Positions 1-6,072 of a stretch of 6,740 nt of DNA are shown here, piece by piece. Numbering within the stretch: the first letter of the stretch is position 1; every line of letters begins with the position of its first letter. The notes under the pieces are model-generated. The model saw only the letters and a program-made list of their open reading frames with translations, had not been told where the DNA came from and searched no databases. The position numbers and the translations under genes were made by a program. This stretch comes from Oscillospiraceae bacterium (GTDB lineage Bacteria > Bacillota > Clostridia > Oscillospirales > Acutalibacteraceae): assembly GCA_029013165.1 (NCBI GenBank), contig JAQXMV010000004.1:1-6740 (forward strand), written 5' to 3'.

Positions 1-1167
1 CTTGTCGGAAAGCTCCTTGTCTATATGAACTGAAACCGTTATTTCTCTCGTCGAGATCATGCTGATGTTGATGCCGGCTTCATAAAGAGCGCCGAACATC
101 TTCGAAGCCGTGCCCGAATGAGACTGCATACCGGCGCCGACGATGGAAACCTTGGCGATTGTCGTGTCGCACGAAACTTTAGCACCCTCGGGGCTGAAGA
201 TATCTTCAAGGACCTCGACTGCGGTGTCTGCATATTCTTTGGCGCAGGTGAACGAAATATCCTTTGTGCCGTCTCTACCGACTGACTGAAGAATAACGTC
301 GATGTTGATTCCCTTTGAAGCGAGTTTCGAGAACATTCTGAAAGCGTTTCCGGGGATATCTTTCATGCCGACAACGGAAATTCTTGCCACATCCGTGTCC
401 TTTGTTACGCCTCTGATCAACATTTTTTCCATATTTGCAACCTCCCTGACGATTGTACCCGGCTCTCTGACAAGGCTGGAGAGAACCTCTAATTCAACAT
501 TGTATTTTTTTGCCATTTCGACGGAACGGTTATTGAGAACCTGTGCGCCGAGAGTGGCGAATTCAAGCATTTCATCATAGGTGATGTCCTTGAGCTTAAC
601 GGCATTGTGAACCTTTCTCGGATCCGCGCTGAAAACACCCGTGACATCGGTGAAGATCTGACAGCGGTCTGCGTGCAGAGCCGCTGCGATGGCCACGGCG
701 CTGGTGTCCGAACCGCCTCTGCCGAGGGTCGTCAGGTCATCGTATTTATTGATGCCCTGGAAGCCTGCCACAATGACAATTTTTTTCTTGTCAATTTCGC
801 TCTGGATTCTCTCGCCGTTGACATTGTGTATTCTGGCCGAACCGTAGGCTGAATTGGTGTGAAAGCCCGCCTGCCAGCCAAGCAGTGAAATAGCCGGATA
901 GCCGAGGCTTTCGATGGCCATTGCCAGCAAGGAGATGGAGATCTGTTCGCCTGCCGTCAGCAGCATATCCATTTCTCTTTTGGATGCTCTGGGATTGATC
1001 TCCTGCGCTTTTTCGATGAGATCATCGGTGGTGTCGCCCTGTGCGGAAACGACCACCACAACACTGTTGCCCTCTTTATAAGTATCTGTCACAATGCGGG
1101 CAACATTCATGACTCTTTCGGCGTTGGCCACAGATGAGCCGCCGAATTTCTGTACTATGAGTGCCAT
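1..1167 (-). CDS. lysC: Aspartate kinase, C-terminus cut by window edge
   Basis: Phosphorylates L-aspartate to aspartyl-4-phosphate, the entry step to lysine, threonine, methionine and diaminopimelate; cytoplasmic. All 389 codons in the window are open. The amino-acid kinase domain covers about residues 1-230, with KFGGSSVA at 7-14, GRGGSDTSA at 149-157, TDVTGVFSADPR at 173-184 and the RSVE motif at 214-217. Two ACT regulatory domains follow, at about 260-330 and 340 onward. The Gram-positive LysC family is about 400-410 residues, so roughly 15-20 are missing beyond the left edge. The start is the ATG at 1167, with a perfect AGGAGG (1174-1179) 6 nt upstream. It lies 42 nt downstream of hom and is probably cotranscribed with it. 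In ACT2 the usual ISTSEI signature reads ISTREI (see findings). An internal start at codon 246 probably yields a separate beta subunit. The identification is very secure; which amino acid inhibits the enzyme cannot be read from the sequence. Confidence 0.97.
   Translation of the reverse strand, partial: MALIVQKFGGSSVANAERVMNVARIVTDTYKEGNSVVVVVSAQGDTTDDLIEKAQEINPRASKREMDMLLTAGEQISISLLAMAIESLGYPAISLLGWQAGFHTNSAYGSARIHNVNGERIQSEIDKKKIVIVAGFQGINKYDDLTTLGRGGSDTSAVAIAAALHADRCQIFTDVTGVFSADPRKVHNAVKLKDITYDEMLEFATLGAQVLNNRSVEMAKKYNVELEVLSSLVREPGTIVREVANMEKMLIRGVTKDTDVARISVVGMKDIPGNAFRMFSKLASKGINIDVILQSVGRDGTKDISFTCAKEYADTAVEVLEDIFSPEGAKVSCDTTIAKVSIVGAGMQSHSGTASKMFGALYEAGINISMISTREITVSVHIDKELSDK
430..447 (-). 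promoter_or_regulatory. Internal Shine-Dalgarno and ATG for aspartokinase beta subunit
   Basis: Inside lysC, AGGGAGG (441-447) sits 8 nt upstream of an in-frame ATG (430-432), which is codon 246. Translation from here would give a product made of the two ACT domains only. Bacillus subtilis aspartokinase II is known to make such a beta subunit from an in-frame internal start at essentially the same place. The motif and spacing are seen directly; its use in this organism is inferred by analogy. The SD falls on the codons for Arg-Glu-Val just before the ACT region, so it could partly reflect coding constraint. Confidence 0.75.
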
Positions 1168-1181
1168 GTAAATCCTCCTGC

Positions 1182-1199
1182 GCGCGGAAAGACCCGCGC
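1182..1199 (-). other. GC-rich hairpin between hom and the lysC ribosome binding site
   Basis: The minus strand reads GCGCGG-GTCTTT-CCGCGC, a perfect 6-bp GC-only stem with a 6-nt loop. It ends 2 nt before the AGGAGG of lysC (1174-1179). There is no T-tract, so it is not a classical terminator. It could protect the lysC message 3' of a processing point or influence access to the ribosome binding site. The structure is seen in the sequence; any role is inference. Confidence 0.45.
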
Positions 1200-1209
1200 C
1201 AATATAATA

Positions 1210-2442
1210 TTAATAATCTGCGACTCTGATTGTCGAGATGATATCAAGTCCGGTTGCCTCGAGCTTTTCAAAAAGAGCTCTTTCCCGTGCCGGTGCCGTC
1301 ACAAAGGCAGCTTCGCGATCATCGGCGCCCTCTCTTTTCAGATAGGTCACTTCACCGAAAACGCTGTCAACGGCACGGTGTATTTCGGCTTCACTTTCAC
1401 CGCGCACCCTGACATAAAGGGAAGAATCACAGTTGAGATGATCCTCCAGATAATCGTCTTTTTTGTCGTCCCAGCCGAAAATCTTTCGGTTGTCGCTGTG
1501 ACCGGCGCAGTCGATGATGTCACCCACAACGGCGGAAGCCGTGGCAAGAGAGCCTGCGCCCTTTCCGTACATGAGGATATCCCCCGTCATGTCACCGCGA
1601 ACCAGACAGGCATTGAATACGCCGCTGACGCCGGAAAGCATACTGGATTTTTTCACAAGACAGGGAGAAACCATCACAAGGATTCTGCCGTCCTGCACCT
1701 TTTTGGCTTTGGCAATGAGCTTGATGACGCAGTCAAAATCGGCGGCATAGGCCACATCCTCCAGGGTGATCCCGGAAATACCCTCGGTGAAAATGCCCTC
1801 GGGATAGACATGATGACCGAAAGCCAGAGAAGCGAGAATACAGATCTTGCGCATGGCGTCAATGCCCTCGACATCGGCCGTCGGATCTTTTTCGGCATAG
1901 CCTTTTTCCTGGGCCAATGCCAGGGCTTCGCCGAAGCTCATGCCGTCTACTATCATTTTAGTCAGAATGAAATTGGAGGTTCCGTTGAGAATACCCGCCA
2001 CTTCCGTGATGTTGTTTCCGGCCAGGCAACGGCTGATGGGCCTGATGATGGGGATTCCGCCGCCGACAGCCGCCTCAAACATGAAGTTGACATTATTCTG
2101 CCGCGCAAGCTCAAGGAGCTCATAGCCCCGTGTGGCAACCAATTCTTTATTGGAGGACACCACATTTTTGCCCTTGGCCAGAGAACGCGAGACAAACTCA
2201 AAGGCAGGATTCACACCGCCCATGGTCTCAACAACGGTCTCAATACTGTCGTCGCCGAGAATCTCTTCAAAATTCTTGGTGATGATGCGCTGGTATTTGT
2301 GACCCTCAAAATCTCTGATGTCGAGGATACGGGCGACTTCCACGGGAAAGCCGCAGGCTTTTTCCACGCGGTCGGCGTTTCGTTCCAGCACTTCAGCCAC
2401 ACCGGAGCCTACCACACCGAATCCGAGAATTGCTACTTTCAT
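1210..2442 (-). CDS. hom: Homoserine dehydrogenase
   Basis: Reduces aspartate-4-semialdehyde to homoserine with NAD(P)H, the branch toward threonine and methionine; cytoplasmic. The protein has 410 residues, normal for the ACT-containing Gram-positive form. A Rossmann nucleotide-binding domain opens with GFGVVG at 7-12. SSNKE at 97-101 carries the expected catalytic lysine K99. The substrate-binding core has ILNGTSNFIL at 151-160, EKDPTADVEG at 184-193 with D195 and K199 downstream, and GKGAGSLATASAVV at 293-306. The family's usual Pro in the last motif is Ala here. Residues about 341-410 look like a divergent ACT domain. I chose the ATG at 2442: it begins MKVAILGFG, exactly at the first beta strand, and has AAAGG about 10 nt upstream. 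An in-frame GTG at 2526 would add 28 residues lying over the promoter and leader hairpin, so it was rejected. lysC follows 42 nt downstream, giving two consecutive activities of the aspartate pathway. Confidence 0.96.
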   Translation of the reverse strand: MKVAILGFGVVGSGVAEVLERNADRVEKACGFPVEVARILDIRDFEGHKYQRIITKNFEEILGDDSIETVVETMGGVNPAFEFVSRSLAKGKNVVSSNKELVATRGYELLELARQNNVNFMFEAAVGGGIPIIRPISRCLAGNNITEVAGILNGTSNFILTKMIVDGMSFGEALALAQEKGYAEKDPTADVEGIDAMRKICILASLAFGHHVYPEGIFTEGISGITLEDVAYAADFDCVIKLIAKAKKVQDGRILVMVSPCLVKKSSMLSGVSGVFNACLVRGDMTGDILMYGKGAGSLATASAVVGDIIDCAGHSDNRKIFGWDDKKDDYLEDHLNCDSSLYVRVRGESEAEIHRAVDSVFGEVTYLKREGADDREAAFVTAPARERALFEKLEATGLDIISTIRVADY

Positions 2443-2469
2443 TTTTTCACTGCCTTTCTGCAAATTTAC

Positions 2470-2496
2470 GGTTTTTTCACGCGCGGAGAAAAAACC
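2470..2496 (-). promoter_or_regulatory. Perfect 9-bp hairpin in the hom leader
   Basis: The arms GGTTTTTTC and GAAAAAACC are exact complements separated by a 9-nt loop rich in CG. On the minus strand the hairpin lies between the predicted transcription start (about 2520) and the hom Shine-Dalgarno site, which is 12 nt beyond the second arm. No T-run follows, so it is not an obvious attenuator by itself. It could affect translation initiation or mRNA stability. No T-box or known riboswitch motif is recognisable, and the leader of about 78 nt is too short for a T-box. Confidence 0.4.
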
Positions 2497-2514
2497 ATGA
2501 TTGAAAATACCCAC

Positions 2515-2528
2515 ATATGATATCACAT
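2515..2528. promoter_or_regulatory. Imperfect palindrome at the predicted hom start point
   Basis: ATATGATATCACAT is a 14-bp inverted repeat with one mismatched pair around a perfect TGATATCA core. It overlaps the end of the proposed -10 box and the expected transcription start of hom, where a repressor dimer could bind. An AT-rich 14-mer with one mismatch can arise by chance, so this is only a candidate operator. Confidence 0.22.
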
Positions 2529-2556
2529 TTTAGGTTTTAATAAAAGTATTTGTAAA
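2527..2556 (-). promoter_or_regulatory. Candidate sigma-A type promoter for hom-lysC
   Basis: On the minus strand TTTACA (2551-2556) is followed after 18 nt by TAAAAT (2527-2532), good matches to TTGACA/TATAAT. An A/T tract at 2554-2567 overlaps and extends upstream of the -35 box and could act as an UP element. The predicted start near 2520 leaves a leader of about 78 nt before the hom ATG. The region is very AT-rich, so spurious matches are possible. Confidence 0.55.
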
Positions 2557-2582
2557 AAATTTTTTTTAATTTGTGAAATCCA

Positions 2583-2611
2583 TTGATTTTAAGGTGTCCG
2601 TAAGGTAATAT
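2583..2611 (+). promoter_or_regulatory. Candidate promoter for the AI-2E/YtvI-like gene
   Basis: TTGATT (2583-2588) is followed after 17 nt by TAATAT (2606-2611). An exact TATAAT overlaps at 2609-2614 but would have a 20-nt spacer. The start point would fall near 2618-2622, leaving a leader of about 40 nt. The arrangement is divergent to the hom promoter, with -35 boxes about 27 nt apart. No sporulation-sigma consensus is evident by eye. Confidence 0.5.
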
Positions 2612-2661
2612 AATATAAATAAATACTAAAAATATCCGAGCGCGAACAGAGAGGTGTTATT

Positions 2662-3879
2662 ATGTCAGATGTTGAAAGAAAGCGTAAATGGATCATCAAT
2701 GCGCTCTATTATGCTTTGCTCGGCGTTTTATTTTTCCTTGCGGTGCGCTATGCCGTGGGCGTAGCTTTCCCGATCATCTTTGCTTTCGTTCTGGCGGCCT
2801 TGCTCCAGAAGCCGAAAAACTTCATCATGAGAAAAACGCCTTTGAAAAAAGGCACCGCCTCAGCCATCTGCATTTTCGGGCTGATTCTCGTTGTTGCAGC
2901 GATTATTTCCCTGATCGGCGTCAGAGCCGTCAATGAAATCAAGGGCTTTATTGAATATCTGACCGTACAGTTTGAAAACATCGACTCCGTGGTCAACACC
3001 CTGGAGAATTCCATTATCGGGTTCATCGGCAAGCTGCCGGAATTTATCAGAGACACCCTGAAAGAAAATATCACCGCGCTGTTCACACAGCTCAGAGAGT
3101 ATATCGCCGGCACCAGCAGCGAGCTGCCCGAAAAAGTCACCTCGGGTCTTTCCGGCTTCAGCTTTTCCTGGATCAAAACGCCCATCAGCGGCGTCATCTC
3201 CACCGCTAAGCAGATTCCGTCCGTACTGATAGCCGTTGTCATCTCCATCGTCTGCACCTGCTTTCTCACGGCTGATTTCGACACGATCAAAAATTTCATT
3301 CGCTGTCAGTTCCCTGCGGAGAGACAGAAGGATCTTTCCCGGGCCCGGACACTGCTCAGAACCAGTCTCGGCAAAATGGGCAAAGCCTATCTGCTGATTA
3401 TGCTGATCACTTTCGCCGAACTGTTCCTCGGTCTTTCCGTGCTGAAGCTGCTGGGCATCTATCAGATGGGCTACATCGTCATCGTGTCCATCGTCACGGC
3501 CATCATCGACATTGTTCCCGTCCTCGGCACCGGTACGGTGCTGATCCCCTGGGCTTTGTATTCGCTCATTGTCGGTGATTTCGGCATGGCCATCGGCCTT
3601 GTCGTCATCTATGCAGTGATCACCGTGATCCGGCAGATCATCGAGCCGAAGCTCGTTGCCGGTCAGCTGGGTTTGCCGCCCTTTGTCACACTGATCGCCA
3701 TGTATTTCGGACTGAAAATATTCGGTTTTCTGGGCATTTTCATTCTTCCTCTTGTCATCATCATGCTTAAGCTCCTCAATGATGAGGGAATCATCAAGCT
3801 GTGGAAATCACCCTCTGCCGTCAGTGCTCAGCCTGAAAAGGAGAGCACAGAAAAGCCCGAGTCGGACACCGAAAAGTAA
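2662..3879 (+). CDS. AI-2E family membrane transporter, YtvI-like
   Basis: A 405-residue polytopic membrane protein of the AI-2E/PerM/YtvI superfamily. Hydrophobic segments lie at about residues 14-34, 35-49, 68-88, 185-204, 242-264, 269-290, 305-327 and 340-370. A soluble, helix-rich loop of about 95 residues (90-184) follows the third, which is typical of the family. The signature motifs are DIVPVLGTGTVLIPW at 283-297 and IIEPKLVAGQLGLPPFVTL at 326-344. The C-terminus is a short polar Lys/Glu/Ser tail. The ATG at 2662 has GAGAGG (2649-2654) 7 nt upstream. Family members export small molecules or ions (AI-2 in TqsA, Na+/H+ in some others). The N-terminal pattern most resembles Bacillus YtvI, a sporulation membrane protein. 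The substrate cannot be deduced here, and the YtvI assignment is inference. It is a single-gene unit, divergent from hom and closed by its own terminator. Confidence 0.92.
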   Translation: MSDVERKRKWIINALYYALLGVLFFLAVRYAVGVAFPIIFAFVLAALLQKPKNFIMRKTPLKKGTASAICIFGLILVVAAIISLIGVRAVNEIKGFIEYLTVQFENIDSVVNTLENSIIGFIGKLPEFIRDTLKENITALFTQLREYIAGTSSELPEKVTSGLSGFSFSWIKTPISGVISTAKQIPSVLIAVVISIVCTCFLTADFDTIKNFIRCQFPAERQKDLSRARTLLRTSLGKMGKAYLLIMLITFAELFLGLSVLKLLGIYQMGYIVIVSIVTAIIDIVPVLGTGTVLIPWALYSLIVGDFGMAIGLVVIYAVITVIRQIIEPKLVAGQLGLPPFVTLIAMYFGLKIFGFLGIFILPLVIIMLKLLNDEGIIKLWKSPSAVSAQPEKESTEKPESDTEK

Positions 3880-3897
3880 ACATCTGTCAAAAGAATC

Positions 3898-3941
3898 AGC
3901 CGCAAAGTTTCCCGAAAGAGAGACCTTGCGGCTGTTGTTTT
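3898..3941 (+). terminator. Rho-independent terminator, probably bidirectional
   Basis: Arms 3898-3911 and 3920-3933 pair over 14 positions with one A/C mismatch and one G-T wobble, around an 8-nt loop (CCGAAAGA). The outer 8 bp (AGCCGCAA/TTGCGGCT) are perfect. On the plus strand the stem is followed by GTTGTTTT, ending transcription 19 nt after the AI-2E stop codon. On the minus strand it is followed by GATTCTTTT, so it could also end the convergent operon whose last gene stops at 4027. Confidence 0.85.
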
Positions 3942-3960
3942 ATGTTGTGCATCGTATAAT

Positions 3961-3989
3961 CCGAACCGCGCCGGCAGTGATAGGTTCGG
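3961..3989. repeat. Inverted repeat in the convergent gap
   Basis: CCGAACC (3961-3967) and GGTTCGG (3983-3989) form a perfect 7-bp stem with a 15-nt loop, 37 nt beyond the hydrolase stop codon. Neither strand shows a clear T-run after it. It may be an RNA 3'-end stabilising structure or part of the termination region of the minus-strand operon. Nothing else is recognisable in 3942-4026. Confidence 0.4.
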
Positions 3990-4026
3990 CACTGTGGTTA
4001 TCTATGTATTACCGGACGCTGAATCG

Positions 4027-4869
4027 TTATTTGTCAAGCTCCGAAAAGAAGCTCTTGGCCAGCACATAGGCCTGCTGACCGTCATGGCTCATGTAGGAAG
4101 AATGGTCGGCTCCCTTGATGATGGCGATCTGACTGCCCGGTATGGACTCATGAATCAAGACCGTGTCTGAAAGCCGCATGATATCATGCTCTCCGGCCAC
4201 AATATAGGCCGGCACGGAAATTTTTGCCAAATCTTCCTGCGTCATTTGCGGAAGCGTCAGCATCATCTCGTTGAGTTTTTCATGTCTACCTCTGTCATTG
4301 AGCTTCACACCCAGCGTAAAATACCACTTTAAGGCGTTGGGATTAGTGTTGGCACCGCAGGAAATGAAACCGCCCAAAAGATTAGGATAGGTATACGCCA
4401 CGGTGAGGGCGTTGATACCACCGTCGCTGTGTCCCATTAGATAGGGCTTTTCCAGCTTCATGGCCTCGATAAATTCCTTGATATCTTTGGCCATGAGCTC
4501 ATAGCTGATCTCACCGGGATCACTGCTCTGTCCGTGACAGCGGCTGTCAAGCGCATAAACGGTATAGTCGTTGGCAAGATACAACGCCGCTTCCTCGAGG
4601 GATTTGTGACTGCCGCCGTTGCCGTGAATCAGAATCAGCGGATGTCCTTTTTCGCCGTAAACGGCATAGTGGAGCTTCACCTCGCTCAGTTCAATGTCAG
4701 CTTCTTTCACAGGGCCTGACACAGGTTCCGGCAAATCTGAGGTGTCCAGCGTGATCAGATGATAGGCCTTCGACTGGTGGCGGACGGCGCCGAGCCAGGC
4801 GCCTGTACCGATGGCCGCGGCCAAAACGACACAGCCGAGTGTGATGATAATTTTCTTTCCTTTTTTCAT
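4027..4869 (-). CDS. Membrane-anchored alpha/beta hydrolase
   Basis: A 280-residue protein with a basic start (MKKGKK) and a hydrophobic helix at about 7-29, either an N-terminal anchor or an uncleaved signal, so the catalytic domain is probably outside the cell. The fold is the alpha/beta hydrolase family. It shows the oxyanion-loop motif HGNGG at 82-86, the nucleophile elbow GHSDGG at 146-151 (Ser148), an acid in AGEHD (Asp229) and the catalytic His256 in GADHS. All triad positions are intact, so it should be an active esterase, lipase or similar enzyme; the substrate cannot be told. C13 lies before most of the hydrophobic stretch, so I do not read it as a lipobox. The ATG at 4869 has AAGGGG (4878-4883) 8 nt upstream. 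It is the last gene of a minus-strand operon, 20 nt after the small membrane protein. Confidence 0.92.
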   Translation of the reverse strand: MKKGKKIIITLGCVVLAAAIGTGAWLGAVRHQSKAYHLITLDTSDLPEPVSGPVKEADIELSEVKLHYAVYGEKGHPLILIHGNGGSHKSLEEAALYLANDYTVYALDSRCHGQSSDPGEISYELMAKDIKEFIEAMKLEKPYLMGHSDGGINALTVAYTYPNLLGGFISCGANTNPNALKWYFTLGVKLNDRGRHEKLNEMMLTLPQMTQEDLAKISVPAYIVAGEHDIMRLSDTVLIHESIPGSQIAIIKGADHSSYMSHDGQQAYVLAKSFFSELDK

Positions 4870-4889
4870 GTTATTTTCCCCTTAACTTT

Positions 4890-5447
4890 TTATTTGAACG
4901 GAAACAGTTTCCTGAATTTTTTCTGCCAGCGGCGAATATAAAGTGCCGCCTCAAAGGTCAGCATAAAATCATAGGCCAAAAAGGTGACATTGCCCACAGC
5001 GATCGTCAGCGGCAGTGCGTATTTGACCCATGCCCCCTGCTCGCCCTCTGTCCCCAGGAGCTCCGCCATGGGCATTCCGAAGAGCTTGACCATAATGACG
5101 CCTGCCAGCAGGATCCCCACATTAAACACGGCAAATTTCAGAATATACTCCGCCACACGGGGCAGCTTGCTCTCAAGAATTGCCTTTATGATCGGATAGC
5201 AGCCGAAAAAGCAGGTATAAAACACGGCGGCCTCTTTATTGGGCAACAAAATCAGACTGAGAATGGAGACCGCGGCAAAAACGCCTGCGGCCCATTTTTT
5301 ATTCAGTTCAATCACACAGAACATGATCAGCAGTCCTGCAATAGCCGGCAACGCATAGGTCCATATACCGATGACCGTTGCCAGCATCAGAACCACAGAC
5401 AAAGCTACGCTCATACCGCCGATGGCGGTTTTCGCACTTTGACTCAT
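4890..5447 (-). CDS. Small polytopic membrane protein of unknown function
   Basis: A 185-residue, very hydrophobic protein I cannot assign to a named family. Likely membrane helices lie at about residues 8-27, 29-47, 52-69, 73-91, 102-124 and 142-171, followed by a strongly basic tail (RRWQKKFRKLFPFK) expected on the cytoplasmic side. Six short helices, small size and an N-terminal pattern of Gly/Ala/Ser-rich helices recall substrate-binding (S) components of ECF vitamin transporters. No signature confirms that, so treat it as a hypothesis. The ATG at 5447 is preceded by AAAGGAG (5458-5464) with a 10-nt spacer. That site lies inside the short gap after the J-domain gene stop (5467), so the two are almost certainly cotranscribed. 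Confidence 0.85.
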   Translation of the reverse strand: MSQSAKTAIGGMSVALSVVLMLATVIGIWTYALPAIAGLLIMFCVIELNKKWAAGVFAAVSILSLILLPNKEAAVFYTCFFGCYPIIKAILESKLPRVAEYILKFAVFNVGILLAGVIMVKLFGMPMAELLGTEGEQGAWVKYALPLTIAVGNVTFLAYDFMLTFEAALYIRRWQKKFRKLFPFK

Positions 5448-5466
5448 TTGCCCGCAACTCCTTTCC

Positions 5467-6072
5467 TCAGCAGCAGGGAATCAGATCTCCGCCCATACAT
5501 TCACAGCAGCTGTCTGCACACAGCAGACCGCAGCAAAGATCACAGCCGCTGGATCCCCGGGAGGTATTGTGCACCCCTGAGGTCCGATAGCCGCCGCTTC
5601 TGCTTTGACTCAGATTTTCATAGGCATGGCGGTATTCCGCATTGCCGGGATTCATCTTATAGGCCGCCGCGAAATAGGTGTAGGCCTGATCGGTCCAGCC
5701 GCGCTGGTAGTTGACCTGACCCTTGAGATAATACCACTGGGCGTCTCTGGAGCCGGCAGGCATACCCTCGAGGACTCTCTCGGCCTCATCAAGCTGTCCC
5801 TGCTGCATGAAAGCGCGCACCTGCTGATAGCTGTCGAAGCTATAAGAGCCGTTATAGCCCGGCTCCGCATACCCCGAGGCACTTTCATTGCCGGAAATGA
5901 TGGCGTCATAGGCCTCGTTGATTTCCTGCATTTTTCTGGTGGCATTTTCCGCCAGCGGACTGTCGGCATAATTATCCGGGTGATATTTTCTGGCAAGCTC
6001 ACGGTAAGCGGCTTTGATCTGCTCCTTGCTTGCACTTCTCGGCACACCGAGGACCTCATAGGGATCTCTCAT
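5467..6072 (-). CDS. J-domain protein with TPR-like region and Cys-rich tail
   Basis: A 201-residue Hsp40-type co-chaperone. The J domain covers about residues 3-60 with the HPD motif at 31-33, required to stimulate DnaK ATPase. A low-complexity Gly/Tyr/Ser linker (61-80) is followed by a helical region at about 83-153 resembling two tetratricopeptide repeats. A Ser/Gly linker then leads to a tail in which 9 of the last 25 residues are Cys (177, 180, 181, 185, 189, 190, 192, 200, 201). It lacks the CxxCxGxG zinc fingers and C-terminal substrate domains of true DnaJ, so it is a specialised J protein. The ATG at 6072 overlaps the upstream DUF5685-like gene by 17 nt, and AAGGA (6083-6087) lies about 10 nt upstream. 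This suggests translational coupling and a joint role. The tail might bind metal or form disulfides; that is inference. Confidence 0.93.
   Translation of the reverse strand: MRDPYEVLGVPRSASKEQIKAAYRELARKYHPDNYADSPLAENATRKMQEINEAYDAIISGNESASGYAEPGYNGSYSFDSYQQVRAFMQQGQLDEAERVLEGMPAGSRDAQWYYLKGQVNYQRGWTDQAYTYFAAAYKMNPGNAEYRHAYENLSQSRSGGYRTSGVHNTSRGSSGCDLCCGLLCADSCCECMGGDLIPCC

Noticed and set aside
302..852. Two small plus-strand open frames opposite lysC
   Set aside because: The minus strand is continuously coding for aspartate kinase across this region; these are shadow frames.
2466..2498. Ten-codon leader peptide (MVFSPRVKKP) across the hom leader hairpin
   Set aside because: It has no Shine-Dalgarno site, no run of Thr, Met or Lys codons typical of attenuation, and no terminator structure downstream.
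1378..2520. Long plus-strand open frame antisense to hom
   Set aside because: It lies entirely opposite the well-supported hom gene. The translation is low in recognisable motifs and rich in His/Gly, as expected from a shadow frame, and I see no credible ribosome binding site.
2443..2526. N-terminal extension of homoserine dehydrogenase from a GTG at 2526
   Set aside because: The extra 28 residues cover the promoter and leader hairpin, and the conserved protein begins at MKVAILGFG (2442). The GTG abuts the proposed -10 box.
2748..3299. Minus-strand open frame inside the AI-2E/YtvI-like gene
   Set aside because: It is antisense to a well-supported membrane protein gene, with no recognisable domain and no ribosome binding site noticed.
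4830..4869. Lipoprotein signal in the hydrolase (Cys13)
   Set aside because: The cysteine is near the start of the hydrophobic helix rather than at its end, and the residues before it (TLG) do not fit a good lipobox.
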